Of a stretch of DNA of 64,000 bases, positions 23,344 through 31,596 are shown one piece after another. This stretch comes from JBCBKP01 sp038521625 (GTDB taxonomy: Bacteria; Planctomycetota; Phycisphaerae; Phycisphaerales; UBA1924), in assembly GCA_038521625.1 (NCBI GenBank), contig JBCBKP010000007.1, forward strand, positions 42,997 through 106,996, written 5' to 3'. The position numbers and the translations under genes are program-made. The notes under the pieces are model-generated. The model was given only the letters and a program-made list of their open reading frames with translations. It was not told the origin of the DNA and searched no databases. Positions within the stretch are counted from its first letter, which is position 1. Every line of letters starts with the position of its first letter.

Positions 23344-25104
23344 TTAGGCCGGGCGACGGCGGCGCGTCGCGAGGACGCCCGCGCCCAGCAGGCCGGCGAG
23401 CGTCGGCACGCCGGGCACCGCGGTGCCGGCCCAGGCCAGCCCGAAGTCGGTCACGGTGCCGTCGGCACCGAAGTCCCAGATCTCGCCGAAGCCGAAGACC
23501 GCGATGCTGATCAGCGTGTCCTCCTGCAGCGTGAAGGAGAGGTGCTCGGTCTCGTTGAAGGCGCTGGTCGATTGCGCGAGCAGCGTGCGCTGGCCGAGGT
23601 CGTCGACCGCGTAGACCTCGAGGTCGAGATCCGCGTAGCGGTCGTCGGCCAGGAACTCCTGGCCGGGCGTCACGTCGAGTTCGAACTCGGCGAACCAGGT
23701 GAGCGTTACGGTCAGGTCGGTGCCGCCGGCGAGCGCCGTGTTCACGTCGTAGAAGACCCGCTCGCCGTTGGTGACCTGCCCGTAGTCCCAGCCGATGGTC
23801 TCGACGGTCCCGCCGCCGTCGCCGGCCACGTCGGTCGTGCCGGCGGTGTATTGGTCGAACGCCTGGTCGAGGTTCATCTGGCCGGCGCCGATCGCGAGGT
23901 CGAGCGACTGAAACGTCGTGATCACGCCGTTGTCGAGCATCTGGCCGTTGTCCCACCCGGCGAGCTTGTCGGCCGAGTTCATGAGCACGGCCTTGACGAC
24001 GCGGCCGTCGATGGCGCGGTCGTTCCCGCCGTAGAGGTCGCGGCCGGCCTCGACGACCAGCGCCGCTCCGCCGGCGACCGTCGGCGCGGCGAAGCTCGTG
24101 CCCGCGGTGATCGTGAACGAGTCCGGGCTGCTGGTCGCGTTGACGAACGGCGCGGTGATGTCGGTGCCGGGGGCGACGATGTCCACCGCCGCGTACGCGC
24201 CGGGGATGACCGTGCCCGTGCTGCGGTCAAAGAAGGCGGTCGCGCCGAAGCTCGAGAACGGCGCCCGCTGGTCGTAGAACGGGTCCTGGATGCCGGTCTC
24301 GGTCGCGCCGACCGAGATCGAGTTGAAGCCGATCGCGGGGCTCCCGAAGACGCCGGGGCCGAAGTTGAGGGCGTCGTTGCCCGCCGCCGCGACGGCCACG
24401 AGTCCGGAGGCCTCGGCGACGGCGTCGACGATCACGTCGCCGAAGAACGCGGATCCGGAGTTGGTCGGGATCCCGTAGGACATGGTGATGACGTCGGCGG
24501 TCTCACCGCCGGTCGCCGAGCCGGTCACGCCGAGCGCCGTGAACGTCCGGAATTGCGTCAGGTTGTTCGTCGAGAAGCTGCCCGAGACCGAGTTCGGCGC
24601 GACGGTCGCCAGACCGGCCACCCACAGATCTGAGTCGAACGCGATCCCGGCCGTCACGATATTCGAGGGCCCCGGCGTCTCGCGGCCGCCGGCGACGAAC
24701 GCGGTCTGGGTCGGGTGCTGCGTCTCGAAGAGCCCGACCGGGCCGCCGCCGGTCTCCGCGAGCCCGATCCGCTCGGAGACCCCGCTGGTCGTGATGTGGG
24801 TGCTGGACGCGACGCCGCCCTCGACGACCGCGAGGTTGGATCCCGTGCCCGCGTAACCCTCTGCGTAGAAACGGGTCGCGCCGACGAACTCGTTGATGAA
24901 CGTGCCGCCGAACGGGAAGATGGGGTCGGACGGCAGGCCCGAGGACACGACCGGGGTGGTCAGGTCGAACGACTCGGTCGACATCACGTCGTAGGCGGTG
25001 GCGATCCCGCCCGTCGTCCCCGATGTCGCCTTCTGGTCGAACTGCGCCGCTGCCGAGCCCGCCAGGCCCGCCAGGACAGCGATCGCGATCGCACGATGAT
25101 GCAT
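23344..25104 (-). CDS. Secreted S8 (subtilisin-like) protein with PEP-CTERM-like sorting tail
   Basis: 586 residues. A signal peptide (MHHRAIAIAVLAGLAGSAAA) precedes a subtilase fold: LAVVEGGV at the usual Asp-box position, HPTQTAFVAGG at the His box, VAVAAAGNDA for the oxyanion Asn, and GTSFAAPTVAGGAALVVEA with the nucleophile Ser. The Asp box normally reads D-T/S-G. Here a Glu stands at or next to that place, so activity is uncertain. A beta-sandwich (P-domain-like) region follows (VFYDVNTALAGGTDLTVTLTW). The end, VPGVPTLAGLLGAGVLATRR, has a short Pro-containing motif, a helix and an Arg cluster like PEP-CTERM proteins. GGGAG lies upstream of the start. Confidence 0.85.
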   Translation of the reverse strand: MHHRAIAIAVLAGLAGSAAAQFDQKATSGTTGGIATAYDVMSTESFDLTTPVVSSGLPSDPIFPFGGTFINEFVGATRFYAEGYAGTGSNLAVVEGGVASSTHITTSGVSERIGLAETGGGPVGLFETQHPTQTAFVAGGRETPGPSNIVTAGIAFDSDLWVAGLATVAPNSVSGSFSTNNLTQFRTFTALGVTGSATGGETADVITMSYGIPTNSGSAFFGDVIVDAVAEASGLVAVAAAGNDALNFGPGVFGSPAIGFNSISVGATETGIQDPFYDQRAPFSSFGATAFFDRSTGTVIPGAYAAVDIVAPGTDITAPFVNATSSPDSFTITAGTSFAAPTVAGGAALVVEAGRDLYGGNDRAIDGRVVKAVLMNSADKLAGWDNGQMLDNGVITTFQSLDLAIGAGQMNLDQAFDQYTAGTTDVAGDGGGTVETIGWDYGQVTNGERVFYDVNTALAGGTDLTVTLTWFAEFELDVTPGQEFLADDRYADLDLEVYAVDDLGQRTLLAQSTSAFNETEHLSFTLQEDTLISIAVFGFGEIWDFGADGTVTDFGLAWAGTAVPGVPTLAGLLGAGVLATRRRRPA

Positions 25105-25298
25105 CTCGTCTCTCCCGTCAGCCGATCGGTGAGCCCGGATCGGGTGGTCTGTCTCGCGGCGTTTCCGCCGGTGTCTTGCTCAGACAAAGTTGTACCAGCC
25201 GCGACGACCCTCGCAAAGACCAATCCGCCGGGATCGCGTGTTCGGGACCCGATTCAGCTTGATCTCCCGGACTGGTCTCGCGAGCGGGGCGGGGCCGA

Positions 25299-25304
25299 TA
25301 CGGT
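25299..25304 (+). promoter_or_regulatory. Leaderless -10 element TACGGT
   Basis: TACGGT lies 6 nt before the ATG of the aminotransferase gene. No ribosome binding site is present. Confidence 0.45.
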
Positions 25305-25310
25305 CTGGCG

Positions 25311-26573
25311 ATGACCACCGCGCCCCGAATCGACGACGCCCCCGTCCACATCGACGCCTCCCGCCGCGGGGTCCACGAGCCGGCCCGCTGGGGCGTCGAG
25401 GACGGGCTGACGATGCTCAACCACGGCAGCTACGGGGTGTGCCCGGCCTACGTCCGGGAGCGCCAGAACGCCCTGCGGGACGAGATCGACCGAGACCCGC
25501 CCCGCTGGTTCTGCGTCACGCTCGAACGCATGCTCGACCGGGCGCGCGAGTCGCTGGGCGCGTTCGTCGGGGCCGAGCCCGCGAACCTGACCTTCGTCGG
25601 CAACGGCACCGTCGCCGTCGCGTCGATCCTGCGCTCGATCGACTGGCGGCCCGGGGACGAGGTCGTCGTGACCGACCACGAGTACGCCGCGACGTTCAAC
25701 GAGCTCCGTCGCCTCGAGAAGGTCGCCGGCATCACGGTCAAGACCGCGAAGGTCCCGCTGCCGCTCGCCAGCCGGGGCGAGGCGCTGGCCGCGATCCTCG
25801 GCCAGATCACCTCGTCCACGCGCCTGGTCGTCGTCAGCCACATCGCCAGCGCCAGCTCGCTGATCATGCCGGTCGAGGAGATCGTCGCCAACTGCAACGA
25901 CCGCGGCATCGAGACGCTGATCGACGGCGCGCACACGCCGGGCCAGATCCCGCTGAGTCTGAAGTCCCTCCGCCCGACCTACTACGCGGCCAGCTGCCAC
26001 AAGTGGCTCTGCACGCCCAAGGGCACCGGCTTCGTCTACGCCGAGCCCGCGGCCCAGCACCGCGTTCAGCCGGTGGCGCTCTCCTGCCGGGTGCACCGCG
26101 ACCGCCCCGACCGCGCACACTTCCACGCCGATTTCGACTACGTCGGTACCGGCGACTACACCGCCAACTGCGTGATCCCCGATGCGATCGAGCACCTCGG
26201 CTCTCAGCTCCCCGGCGGCTGGCCCGAGCTCTACCGGCGGAACCACGACATGGCGATCGAGGGCGCGAGGATCATCCGCGAGGCCTGCGGGCTGCCGAAG
26301 ACCGCGCCCGACGAGATGTTCGGCTCGATGGTCACGCTGGTCCTGCCCGAGGACCCCGCCCCCGACCGCGAGTGCCTCTATGAGCAGCCGCTCTGGGACG
26401 CGATCCGTCTGAAGCACAGCATCCAGGCGCCGGTCTGGGATTTCCGGCCCGTCGCGCCGCGCGTGCTGCGCGTCAGCGCCCACCTGCACAACACGATCGA
26501 GGACTTCGAGCGCCTCGCCGAGGTTCTCCGCGCCGAGATCGAGGCCGAGCGGGCGCTCGAGTCGCAGCGCTAG
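25311..26573 (+). CDS. Class V aminotransferase (isopenicillin-N-epimerase/cysteine-desulfurase-like fold)
   Basis: 420 residues with the class V PLP fold. The N-terminal LTMLNHGSYGVCPAYV is characteristic of the isopenicillin N epimerase-like branch, followed by NLTFVGNGTVAVASILRSI, VTDHEYAATFNE, the cofactor Asp in TLIDGAHTPGQIPL and the Schiff-base Lys in YYAASCHKWLCTPKGTGFVY. The Arg-containing C-terminal segment (PRVLRVSAHLHNTIEDFERL) binds the substrate carboxylate. The reaction could be epimerisation, transamination or C-S lyase; context does not decide. Its stop overlaps the convergent stop of the next gene in the tetranucleotide CTAG (26570-26573). Confidence 0.85.
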   Translation: MTTAPRIDDAPVHIDASRRGVHEPARWGVEDGLTMLNHGSYGVCPAYVRERQNALRDEIDRDPPRWFCVTLERMLDRARESLGAFVGAEPANLTFVGNGTVAVASILRSIDWRPGDEVVVTDHEYAATFNELRRLEKVAGITVKTAKVPLPLASRGEALAAILGQITSSTRLVVVSHIASASSLIMPVEEIVANCNDRGIETLIDGAHTPGQIPLSLKSLRPTYYAASCHKWLCTPKGTGFVYAEPAAQHRVQPVALSCRVHRDRPDRAHFHADFDYVGTGDYTANCVIPDAIEHLGSQLPGGWPELYRRNHDMAIEGARIIREACGLPKTAPDEMFGSMVTLVLPEDPAPDRECLYEQPLWDAIRLKHSIQAPVWDFRPVAPRVLRVSAHLHNTIEDFERLAEVLRAEIEAERALESQR

Positions 26574-28198
26574 ACGCCGCCAAGCAGCGTGTGCACGCAG
26601 CTGACCGCCAGCGAGCCGTCGCCGACCGCGAACCCGCACCGCTTCGTCGTGCCCGAGCGGATGTCGCCGCCGGCCAGCACCCGAGCCATCGAGGTCTCGA
26701 GCACGCAGGGCTCGCGTTCCAGCGGCCACCCGCTCGCGCTGGCCTGCGGGCCGGTCAGCACGTAGCCCCGCTCGTCGAGGGCGATCGCGTCGGGAAGCCA
26801 TTCGGTGTTGGGCCTCGCGCCGATGAACACGAACACGCCGGCGCAGTCCAGGTCCTCGCGCTCGCCGGTCTTGTTCTGCTCGAGCGTGACGCCGCGGAGG
26901 GCGTGGTCGCCGCGGAGGTCCTTCACCTCGGTGTGGTACCGGATCTCGATGTTCGGCGTGCGGTCGATCCGCTCGCGCAGGTACGCGGACATGCTCGCGG
27001 CGAGGTTGCCGCTCCGGATCGTCATGATCACGCGCGAGGCGTGCTGCGAGAGGTACATCGCCGCCTGCCCGGCTGAGTTCCCGCCGCCGACGACCACCGC
27101 GGTCGACTCGCGGCAGGCCACGGCCTGCACGCTCGTGGCCGAGTAATACACGCCGGAGCCCGTGAAGTCGTGCCCGTTCTCGAGCGGCAGCCGGCGGTAG
27201 TACACGCCCGATGTGATCAGCGCGGCCCGAGCCCGGACGGTCTCGCCCGTGCTCAGCGCCATCCGCACGAACTCGTCGCCGTCCGGCGCGAGCGACTCGA
27301 CGCTCGCCGGGATCGCGAACCGAGCGCCGAACTTGAGGGCCTGCAGGTAGCCGCGGCTCGCCAGGTCCGCGCCGCTGATGCCGGTCGGGAAGCCGATGAA
27401 GTTCTCGATGCGCGAGCTGCTCGCCGCCTGGCCGCCGGGTCCCAGTCGATCGACCGTCAGCGTGCGCACGCCCTCCGACGCGGCGTAGACCGTCGCGGCG
27501 AGGCCGGAGGGGCCGGCGCCGACGACGACCAGGTCGTAGGGCTCTTCCCCGACCGGGTGCAGGATTCCGAGCGCGCTGGCGACCTCCGAGACTTCGGGGC
27601 GCTCGGCGGCGTACTCGGCGTGCAGCACGGCCGGCAGGCGCGGCTTGTCGGTTCCGAGGCACTCGAGCGCCTGGGCGCCCTCGGCGGTTGCCGGGTCGTG
27701 CAGCGAGAACGGCACGTGGTTCTTGTAGAGGAACTCGAGCAGCTCCTGGGTGCGTTGGTCGTCGCCGCTCCCGACGAGGCGCACGCCCGCGAACCCGGTC
27801 CCGCGGAGCAGCGTCCGGCGTGCGATGAACGCGTCGAGCAGCCGGGCGCTGACCTCGTCGGTCATGCACAGGGCCTCCCGCAGGACCGGGCGTTCGATCC
27901 TGATCAGCCTGCTCGGCTTGCTCGCCGTCGCGGTCACGAGCGCGACGCGGTCGGTGAGCAGGTCGATGTCACCCATGAACGCGCCGGGCAGGTGCGTCGT
28001 GAGCGAGCGCCGCTCGCACGAGGTCGACTCGCTGATCTCGACCGCGCCGTCGAGCACGACGTAGAACGGGAAGTCGCGCTCGCCCTCGGCGAAGATCACC
28101 TCGCCCTCGGCGAACTCGACGATCTCGCCCTTTTCCAGGGCGCAGGCGACCTCGGATTCGGTCATCCTCGCGAACGCGACGTCCTCGAGCGTTTCCAT
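26570..28198 (-). CDS. Cyclic-nucleotide-binding domain fused to thioredoxin-reductase-like flavoprotein without CxxC
   Basis: 542 residues in three parts. An N-terminal cNMP-binding fold comes first (about 20-115: GEVIFAEGERDFPFYVVLDG; GAFMGDIDLLTD). A thioredoxin-fold-like linker follows (about 135-215: VRLVGSGDDQRTQELLEFLY). The last part is a TrxB-type FAD/NAD(P) module (VVVGAGPSGLAATVYAAS; AVVVGGGNSAGQAAMYLS; VFVFIGARPNT; ARVLAGGDIRSG). Where TrxR has CATC, this protein reads YYSATSVQA, so the redox disulfide is absent and it cannot reduce thioredoxin in the usual way. It may pass electrons to another partner under cNMP control. The start has GGAGG 5 nt upstream. Confidence 0.88.
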   Translation of the reverse strand: METLEDVAFARMTESEVACALEKGEIVEFAEGEVIFAEGERDFPFYVVLDGAVEISESTSCERRSLTTHLPGAFMGDIDLLTDRVALVTATASKPSRLIRIERPVLREALCMTDEVSARLLDAFIARRTLLRGTGFAGVRLVGSGDDQRTQELLEFLYKNHVPFSLHDPATAEGAQALECLGTDKPRLPAVLHAEYAAERPEVSEVASALGILHPVGEEPYDLVVVGAGPSGLAATVYAASEGVRTLTVDRLGPGGQAASSSRIENFIGFPTGISGADLASRGYLQALKFGARFAIPASVESLAPDGDEFVRMALSTGETVRARAALITSGVYYRRLPLENGHDFTGSGVYYSATSVQAVACRESTAVVVGGGNSAGQAAMYLSQHASRVIMTIRSGNLAASMSAYLRERIDRTPNIEIRYHTEVKDLRGDHALRGVTLEQNKTGEREDLDCAGVFVFIGARPNTEWLPDAIALDERGYVLTGPQASASGWPLEREPCVLETSMARVLAGGDIRSGTTKRCGFAVGDGSLAVSCVHTLLGGV

Positions 28199-28230
28199 GG
28201 CGGCCTCCGGGTTTGGCGGGTCTCGGTCAG

Positions 28231-28236
28231 AGCCTA
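28231..28236 (-). promoter_or_regulatory. -10-like TAGGCT for the cNMP-TrxB-like gene
   Basis: TAGGCT on the minus strand lies 32 nt before the start, leaving a short leader that contains GGAGG. Confidence 0.4.
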
Positions 28237-28355
28237 TGACACCTCGCCGGCCCGGCCGCGACGCGGATCTTCAAGTCCGAGAGCGGCCGCGACAAGACCA
28301 AGGCCCCGCCCCGCGCGAACGCGTGGACGAGGCCCGTCGTGAGATCGCAGAAACA

Positions 28356-28372
28356 AACGCGAGAAACGCGTT
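28356..28372 (-). terminator. rpsI terminator
   Basis: A 6-bp stem (AACGCG / CGCGTT, loop TTTCT on the minus strand) starts inside the rpsI stop codon and is followed by TGTTTC. The short stem and T-rich tail fit a Rho-independent terminator. Confidence 0.5.
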
Positions 28373-28910
28373 AACGCTTCGAGAACTGGAACCGCTTGCG
28401 CGCGCCCGGCTGGCCGTACTTCTTCCGCTCGACCTTGCGGGCGTCTCGGGTCAGGAAGCCGGCGTCGCGCAGGCCCGGCTCGAACTGCGGGTCGAAGCCG
28501 ACCAGGGCGCGGGCGATGCCGAGGCGGATCGCCTGGGCCTGGCCCATCGTGCCGCCGCCGTCGCAGCGGACGAAGACGTCGACGGCGCCGCGCGTGCCGG
28601 TCAGGTCGAGCGGGGCGTAGGCGTCGTGGAGGTCACGCGGCTGCGTGAAGTACTCCTCGGGCGTCTTGAACTTCTTGCGGGTGATCTGGATCTTCACCTC
28701 GCCGCGGCCCTCGCCCTCCTTGGCCGGGCGGAGCCGGACGCGGGCGACCGCGGTCTTGCGGCGGCCGACGCCCCACCACCAGCCGTGCTTGTCGGCCGGG
28801 ACCGGGTCGGGCAGCTGGCGCTCGCGGACGGTCTCGCCCGACTCGGGCATGACGTTCTCGCCGGCGAGGTCGGGGTTGGTGATCGTGGTCTCGAAGGCTT
28901 GCTCTGCCAT
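28371..28910 (-). CDS. rpsI: Ribosomal protein uS9
   Basis: 179 residues, longer than the usual about 130 because of a 45-residue N-terminal extension (MAEQAFETTITNPDLAGENV). The conserved core begins GVGRRKTAVARVRLRP and continues through DVFVRCDGGGTMGQAQAIRL and GIARAL to the tail KKYGQPGARKRFQFSKR, which reaches the ribosomal P site. It lies directly after rplM (35 nt gap), the near-universal bacterial order. Extended S9 N-termini occur in several lineages; the extension carries no recognisable domain. Confidence 0.97.
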   Translation of the reverse strand: MAEQAFETTITNPDLAGENVMPESGETVRERQLPDPVPADKHGWWWGVGRRKTAVARVRLRPAKEGEGRGEVKIQITRKKFKTPEEYFTQPRDLHDAYAPLDLTGTRGAVDVFVRCDGGGTMGQAQAIRLGIARALVGFDPQFEPGLRDAGFLTRDARKVERKKYGQPGARKRFQFSKR

Positions 28911-28945
28911 GGGGTTCCTTTTCCTCTCGGCTCTTCAGACCAGTC

Positions 28946-29407
28946 TCAGCCCTGCAGCGGGATGGGGTTGTTGTTCTCGTGGGGGTGGTCGGCGCCGGGG
29001 TAGACCTTGAGCTTCTTGAGCATCTGGCGGCCGAGACGGTTCTTGGGGAGCATGCGGCGCACGGCCAGCTCGATCAGCCGCTCGGGGCGCTGCTCGCGCA
29101 TCCGCCCGTACGGCGTGAGCTTCAGGCCGCCCGGGTAGCCGGTGTACCGCTTGGAGAACTTCTGCTCGGCCTTCTTGCCGGACAGGCCGACCTTGGTCGC
29201 GTTGGTGACGATGACAAAGTCGCCGGTGTCGACGTGCGGCGTGTACTCCGGGCGGTGCTTGCCCATCAGCACGACCGCGACCTCGCTGGCCAGGCGGCCG
29301 AGCGGGACGTCCTGGGCGTCGACGTGGCGCCAGACCTTGTTGACCTGGCCCGGGTTCGTCGCGACCCAGGTCTGGCGTCGGAGGTGGGTGGCGTGTCCTT
29401 GGCTCAT
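28946..29407 (-). CDS. rplM: Ribosomal protein uL13
   Basis: 153 residues from ATG 29407, with GGAG 8 nt upstream. Diagnostic segments are KVWRHVDAQDVPLGRLASEV, VLMGKHRPEYTPHVDTGDFV, VTNATKVGLSGKKAEQK and AVRRMLPKNRLGRQMLKKLK. It is an early-assembling large-subunit protein. First gene of the rplM-rpsI operon; no autoregulatory L13 leader structure could be identified with confidence in the preceding 200 nt. Confidence 0.97.
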   Translation of the reverse strand: MSQGHATHLRRQTWVATNPGQVNKVWRHVDAQDVPLGRLASEVAVVLMGKHRPEYTPHVDTGDFVIVTNATKVGLSGKKAEQKFSKRYTGYPGGLKLTPYGRMREQRPERLIELAVRRMLPKNRLGRQMLKKLKVYPGADHPHENNNPIPLQG

Positions 29408-29614
29408 CGGTCGAGCTCCAATCCGTCTGACGCGCTCGCCGTGCGACGGGAACCGTCGACAGGACGACCGCGAGGGTCTTCGGTACGCCGCCTGCCGGGC
29501 GGGGCGGGCCTCCGGCGAGCCGGGGGCAGGGTTTCGACTACGTGCCGGGACGAGCCCGGCGGGCCACAACGATAGACCCGGCGCCCGAGCCGAGACCACC
29601 CGTGCGCAAAACCA

Positions 29615-29644
29615 CCCCGAGGGCCCGCACCGTGGCCCTCGGGG
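29615..29644 (-). terminator. Rho-independent terminator of the beta-propeller gene
   Basis: A perfect 11-bp stem (CCCCGAGGGCC / GGCCCTCGGGG, 8-nt loop) lies 46 nt after the propeller gene stop. On the minus strand it is followed by GTGGTTTTGCG, giving a short T-run. It occupies most of the useful signal in the 282-nt gap between rplM and this gene. Confidence 0.7.
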
Positions 29645-29689
29645 CTCCCGGCCGGGGCCGGGCAGGGGGCAGGAGATCGGCGGCGGGCG

Positions 29690-30610
29690 TCAACGCCGGC
29701 GACGCGTCGCGACCAGCCCGCCCGCGGCCAGCACGGCGACCGAGCCGGGCGTGGGCACGAAGACCAGGTCGAACGCGAACGGGTTGCCGAGCCCGGAGGC
29801 GAACACGCTCTCGATCCCGCCCGGCGTGATCTGCACGATCGTCCCCGCCGCGGTCGAGCCGAAGACGCTGTCGTCGGGCCCGATCGCGAGGCCGCGGACA
29901 TCGGCGTCGCTGAAGATCGAGACGTCGCCCTCGGGCGTGAACCGCAGGATCTGGCCGTCGGTGAAGCCGATCGGGTCGAGCTGGTTGACTGCGAACACGT
30001 TGCCCTGGCTGTCGACCTGCACGTCGAACGGCTCGATGATCCCGGACGAGCCGGCCGCGAAGAGCGAGACGTTGCCGTCGGTGTCGACCTGCGAGATCGC
30101 GCCGGCCGCCTGGCTGACGAAGAGCGTGCCGTCGGGCGCGAAGCCGAGCCCGCGCGTGCCCTGGACCTCGGCGAAGACGCTGACCTCGCCGGTCACGCCG
30201 TCGACGCGCAGGATCTGGTCCGTCGCGTTGTTGCTGACGAACAGGTCGCCCTCGGCGTTCACCTCGAGGTCGAACGGCGCGAGCGGCCCGCCGATGCCGG
30301 CGGAGTTCAGCGTGTCGGCGTTGAGCAGCGTCGACTGGAGCCCCGCGGGCGTGAACCGCTCGACCGATCCGAAGCCCTGGACCGAGACGAAGAAGTCGCC
30401 GTTCGGTGCGATAGCGGTGCCGCGCGGGCTGTCGAGCCCGGTCGCGAACGGCCCGACGATATTGCCGCTGGAATCGAGCTGCAGGACCTGACCCCCGGCG
30501 TTGCCCTCGCTGAGGAGGACAAAGAAGTCGGTTGTCTGCGCGAGACCCTGCGATGCGCCCATCGACAGCAGCGCAAAGACAGCGGACGCCGAGCGTGCTC
30601 GGTGCTTCAT
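29690..30610 (-). CDS. Secreted NHL/SMP-30-like beta-propeller protein with PEP-CTERM-like tail
   Basis: 306 residues. A signal peptide (MKHRARSASAVFALLSMGASQGLAQ) is followed by repeated blades of the pattern 'G.....P.GDLFVS....G.I...' (RGTAIAPNGDFFVSVQGFGS; PFDLEVNAEGDLFVSNNATD; LGFAPDGTLFVSQAAGAISQ; IGPDDSVFGSTAAGTIVQ), about six in all. The C-terminus VPTPGSVAVLAAGGLVATRR ends in an Arg cluster, a PEP-CTERM variant that would be recognised by an exosortase. It is probably surface-retained and then released or anchored. The ligand is unknown. GGAGAGG precedes the start. Confidence 0.8.
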   Translation of the reverse strand: MKHRARSASAVFALLSMGASQGLAQTTDFFVLLSEGNAGGQVLQLDSSGNIVGPFATGLDSPRGTAIAPNGDFFVSVQGFGSVERFTPAGLQSTLLNADTLNSAGIGGPLAPFDLEVNAEGDLFVSNNATDQILRVDGVTGEVSVFAEVQGTRGLGFAPDGTLFVSQAAGAISQVDTDGNVSLFAAGSSGIIEPFDVQVDSQGNVFAVNQLDPIGFTDGQILRFTPEGDVSIFSDADVRGLAIGPDDSVFGSTAAGTIVQITPGGIESVFASGLGNPFAFDLVFVPTPGSVAVLAAGGLVATRRRR

Positions 30611-30756
30611 GGGACCTCTCCGATTCGTGGATGCCTGTGTGGTCTTCGGCGCGCCGTCGCGGCGGCCGCACTACAAGCCCGCGCGGCTCGGGCGCTATTC
30701 CGGTCTTCTGCCAACATGGCAGGCGCGGTGGCGGTCCGCGCCGGGTTACATCTGCG

Positions 30757-31596
30757 CTATACCAGGAGCCCGATCACGCCGAGCACGAGGGCGATCAGGG
30801 CCAGCGCGAAGCTCAGCACGGCGATCTGGTCGATGGTGCGCAGCGACCGGAAGCGTTCGACCGGCCCGCGTGCGTTCAGGCGGAGCGCCCGGACCGCCTG
30901 GCCGTACTTCGACGCCGATGATGGCTCGTACCCGAGGCGTTCGAGCTCGCCCGCGAGTTGTGCGCGGATCGGCTCGATCGCGGCGCGGCCGGGCTCGTTC
31001 TCGGCCTCGATCTCGAGCTCGTCGAAATGACGCGACTGGCGCAGCCGTTTCGGGTTGCGCTCGTCGATCGCGAAGAACCGGTCGATGCTCAGCGCGAGCT
31101 CTTGGTCCTCCCGCCGGATCCGGTACACCGCGCGCTTGTTGATGACGCGCACCGTGCGCGCGAGGAGCCGGCGGCCCTCCGTCTCCCCGTGCTTCGGCAG
31201 GTCCGGGAGCAGCTCGTCGAGCAGCTCCGCGAACCCGGTGGCGACGCACCGCTCGTGCCGCGCCCGGTCGATCGGGAACTCGGTCTCGCGGCGGTCGAAG
31301 ACGCCGCTCGCGTCGCGCCCGCCCGCCTTCACCGTGACCCATCGGTCGCCGTCCTTGTTGCGGATGCGGACGCTGTGGCCCATCTCGTCGAGCGCGAGCT
31401 CGGGCGTATCGAAGTACTCGTCGGCGATCTCGTGCGTTTTTGGGCCGGCGGTCTCGAAGCCGGCCGACTCGAGGGCCGCGAGGACGGCGCGGGTGCGGTC
31501 GTCGTCGGTCCGTGCCGGGACGGCCGTCTCTGCACGGAGGGAGAACTTCAGCTCGGTCTCTCTCCCGGTCGCGGCCGAGATCTCGTCGCGTGTCAT
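30757..31596 (-). CDS. CYTH-domain protein with C-terminal membrane anchor
   Basis: 279 residues. Near the N-terminus RETELKFSL provides the ExExK signature of CYTH/triphosphate-tunnel enzymes. Further charged strands line the tunnel (DEYFDTPELALDEMGHSVRI, RNKDGDRWVTVKAGG, YRIRREDQELALSIDRF, FDELEIEAENEPG). Relatives include inorganic triphosphatases and class IV adenylyl cyclases. Unusually, the last 25 residues (IAVLSFALALIALVLGVIGLLV) form a tail anchor, so the domain would face the cytoplasm on the membrane. The start overlaps the Nif3-like stop (ATGA 31593-31596). Triphosphatase activity is more likely than cyclase, but this is inference. Confidence 0.82.
   Translation of the reverse strand: MTRDEISAATGRETELKFSLRAETAVPARTDDDRTRAVLAALESAGFETAGPKTHEIADEYFDTPELALDEMGHSVRIRNKDGDRWVTVKAGGRDASGVFDRRETEFPIDRARHERCVATGFAELLDELLPDLPKHGETEGRRLLARTVRVINKRAVYRIRREDQELALSIDRFFAIDERNPKRLRQSRHFDELEIEAENEPGRAAIEPIRAQLAGELERLGYEPSSASKYGQAVRALRLNARGPVERFRSLRTIDQIAVLSFALALIALVLGVIGLLV

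Noticed and set aside
29142..30491. 449-codon plus-strand frame in the rplM/beta-propeller region
   Set aside because: It is antisense to rplM, the terminator hairpin and the propeller gene. Composition is Ser/Pro/Thr-rich and it contains no domain.
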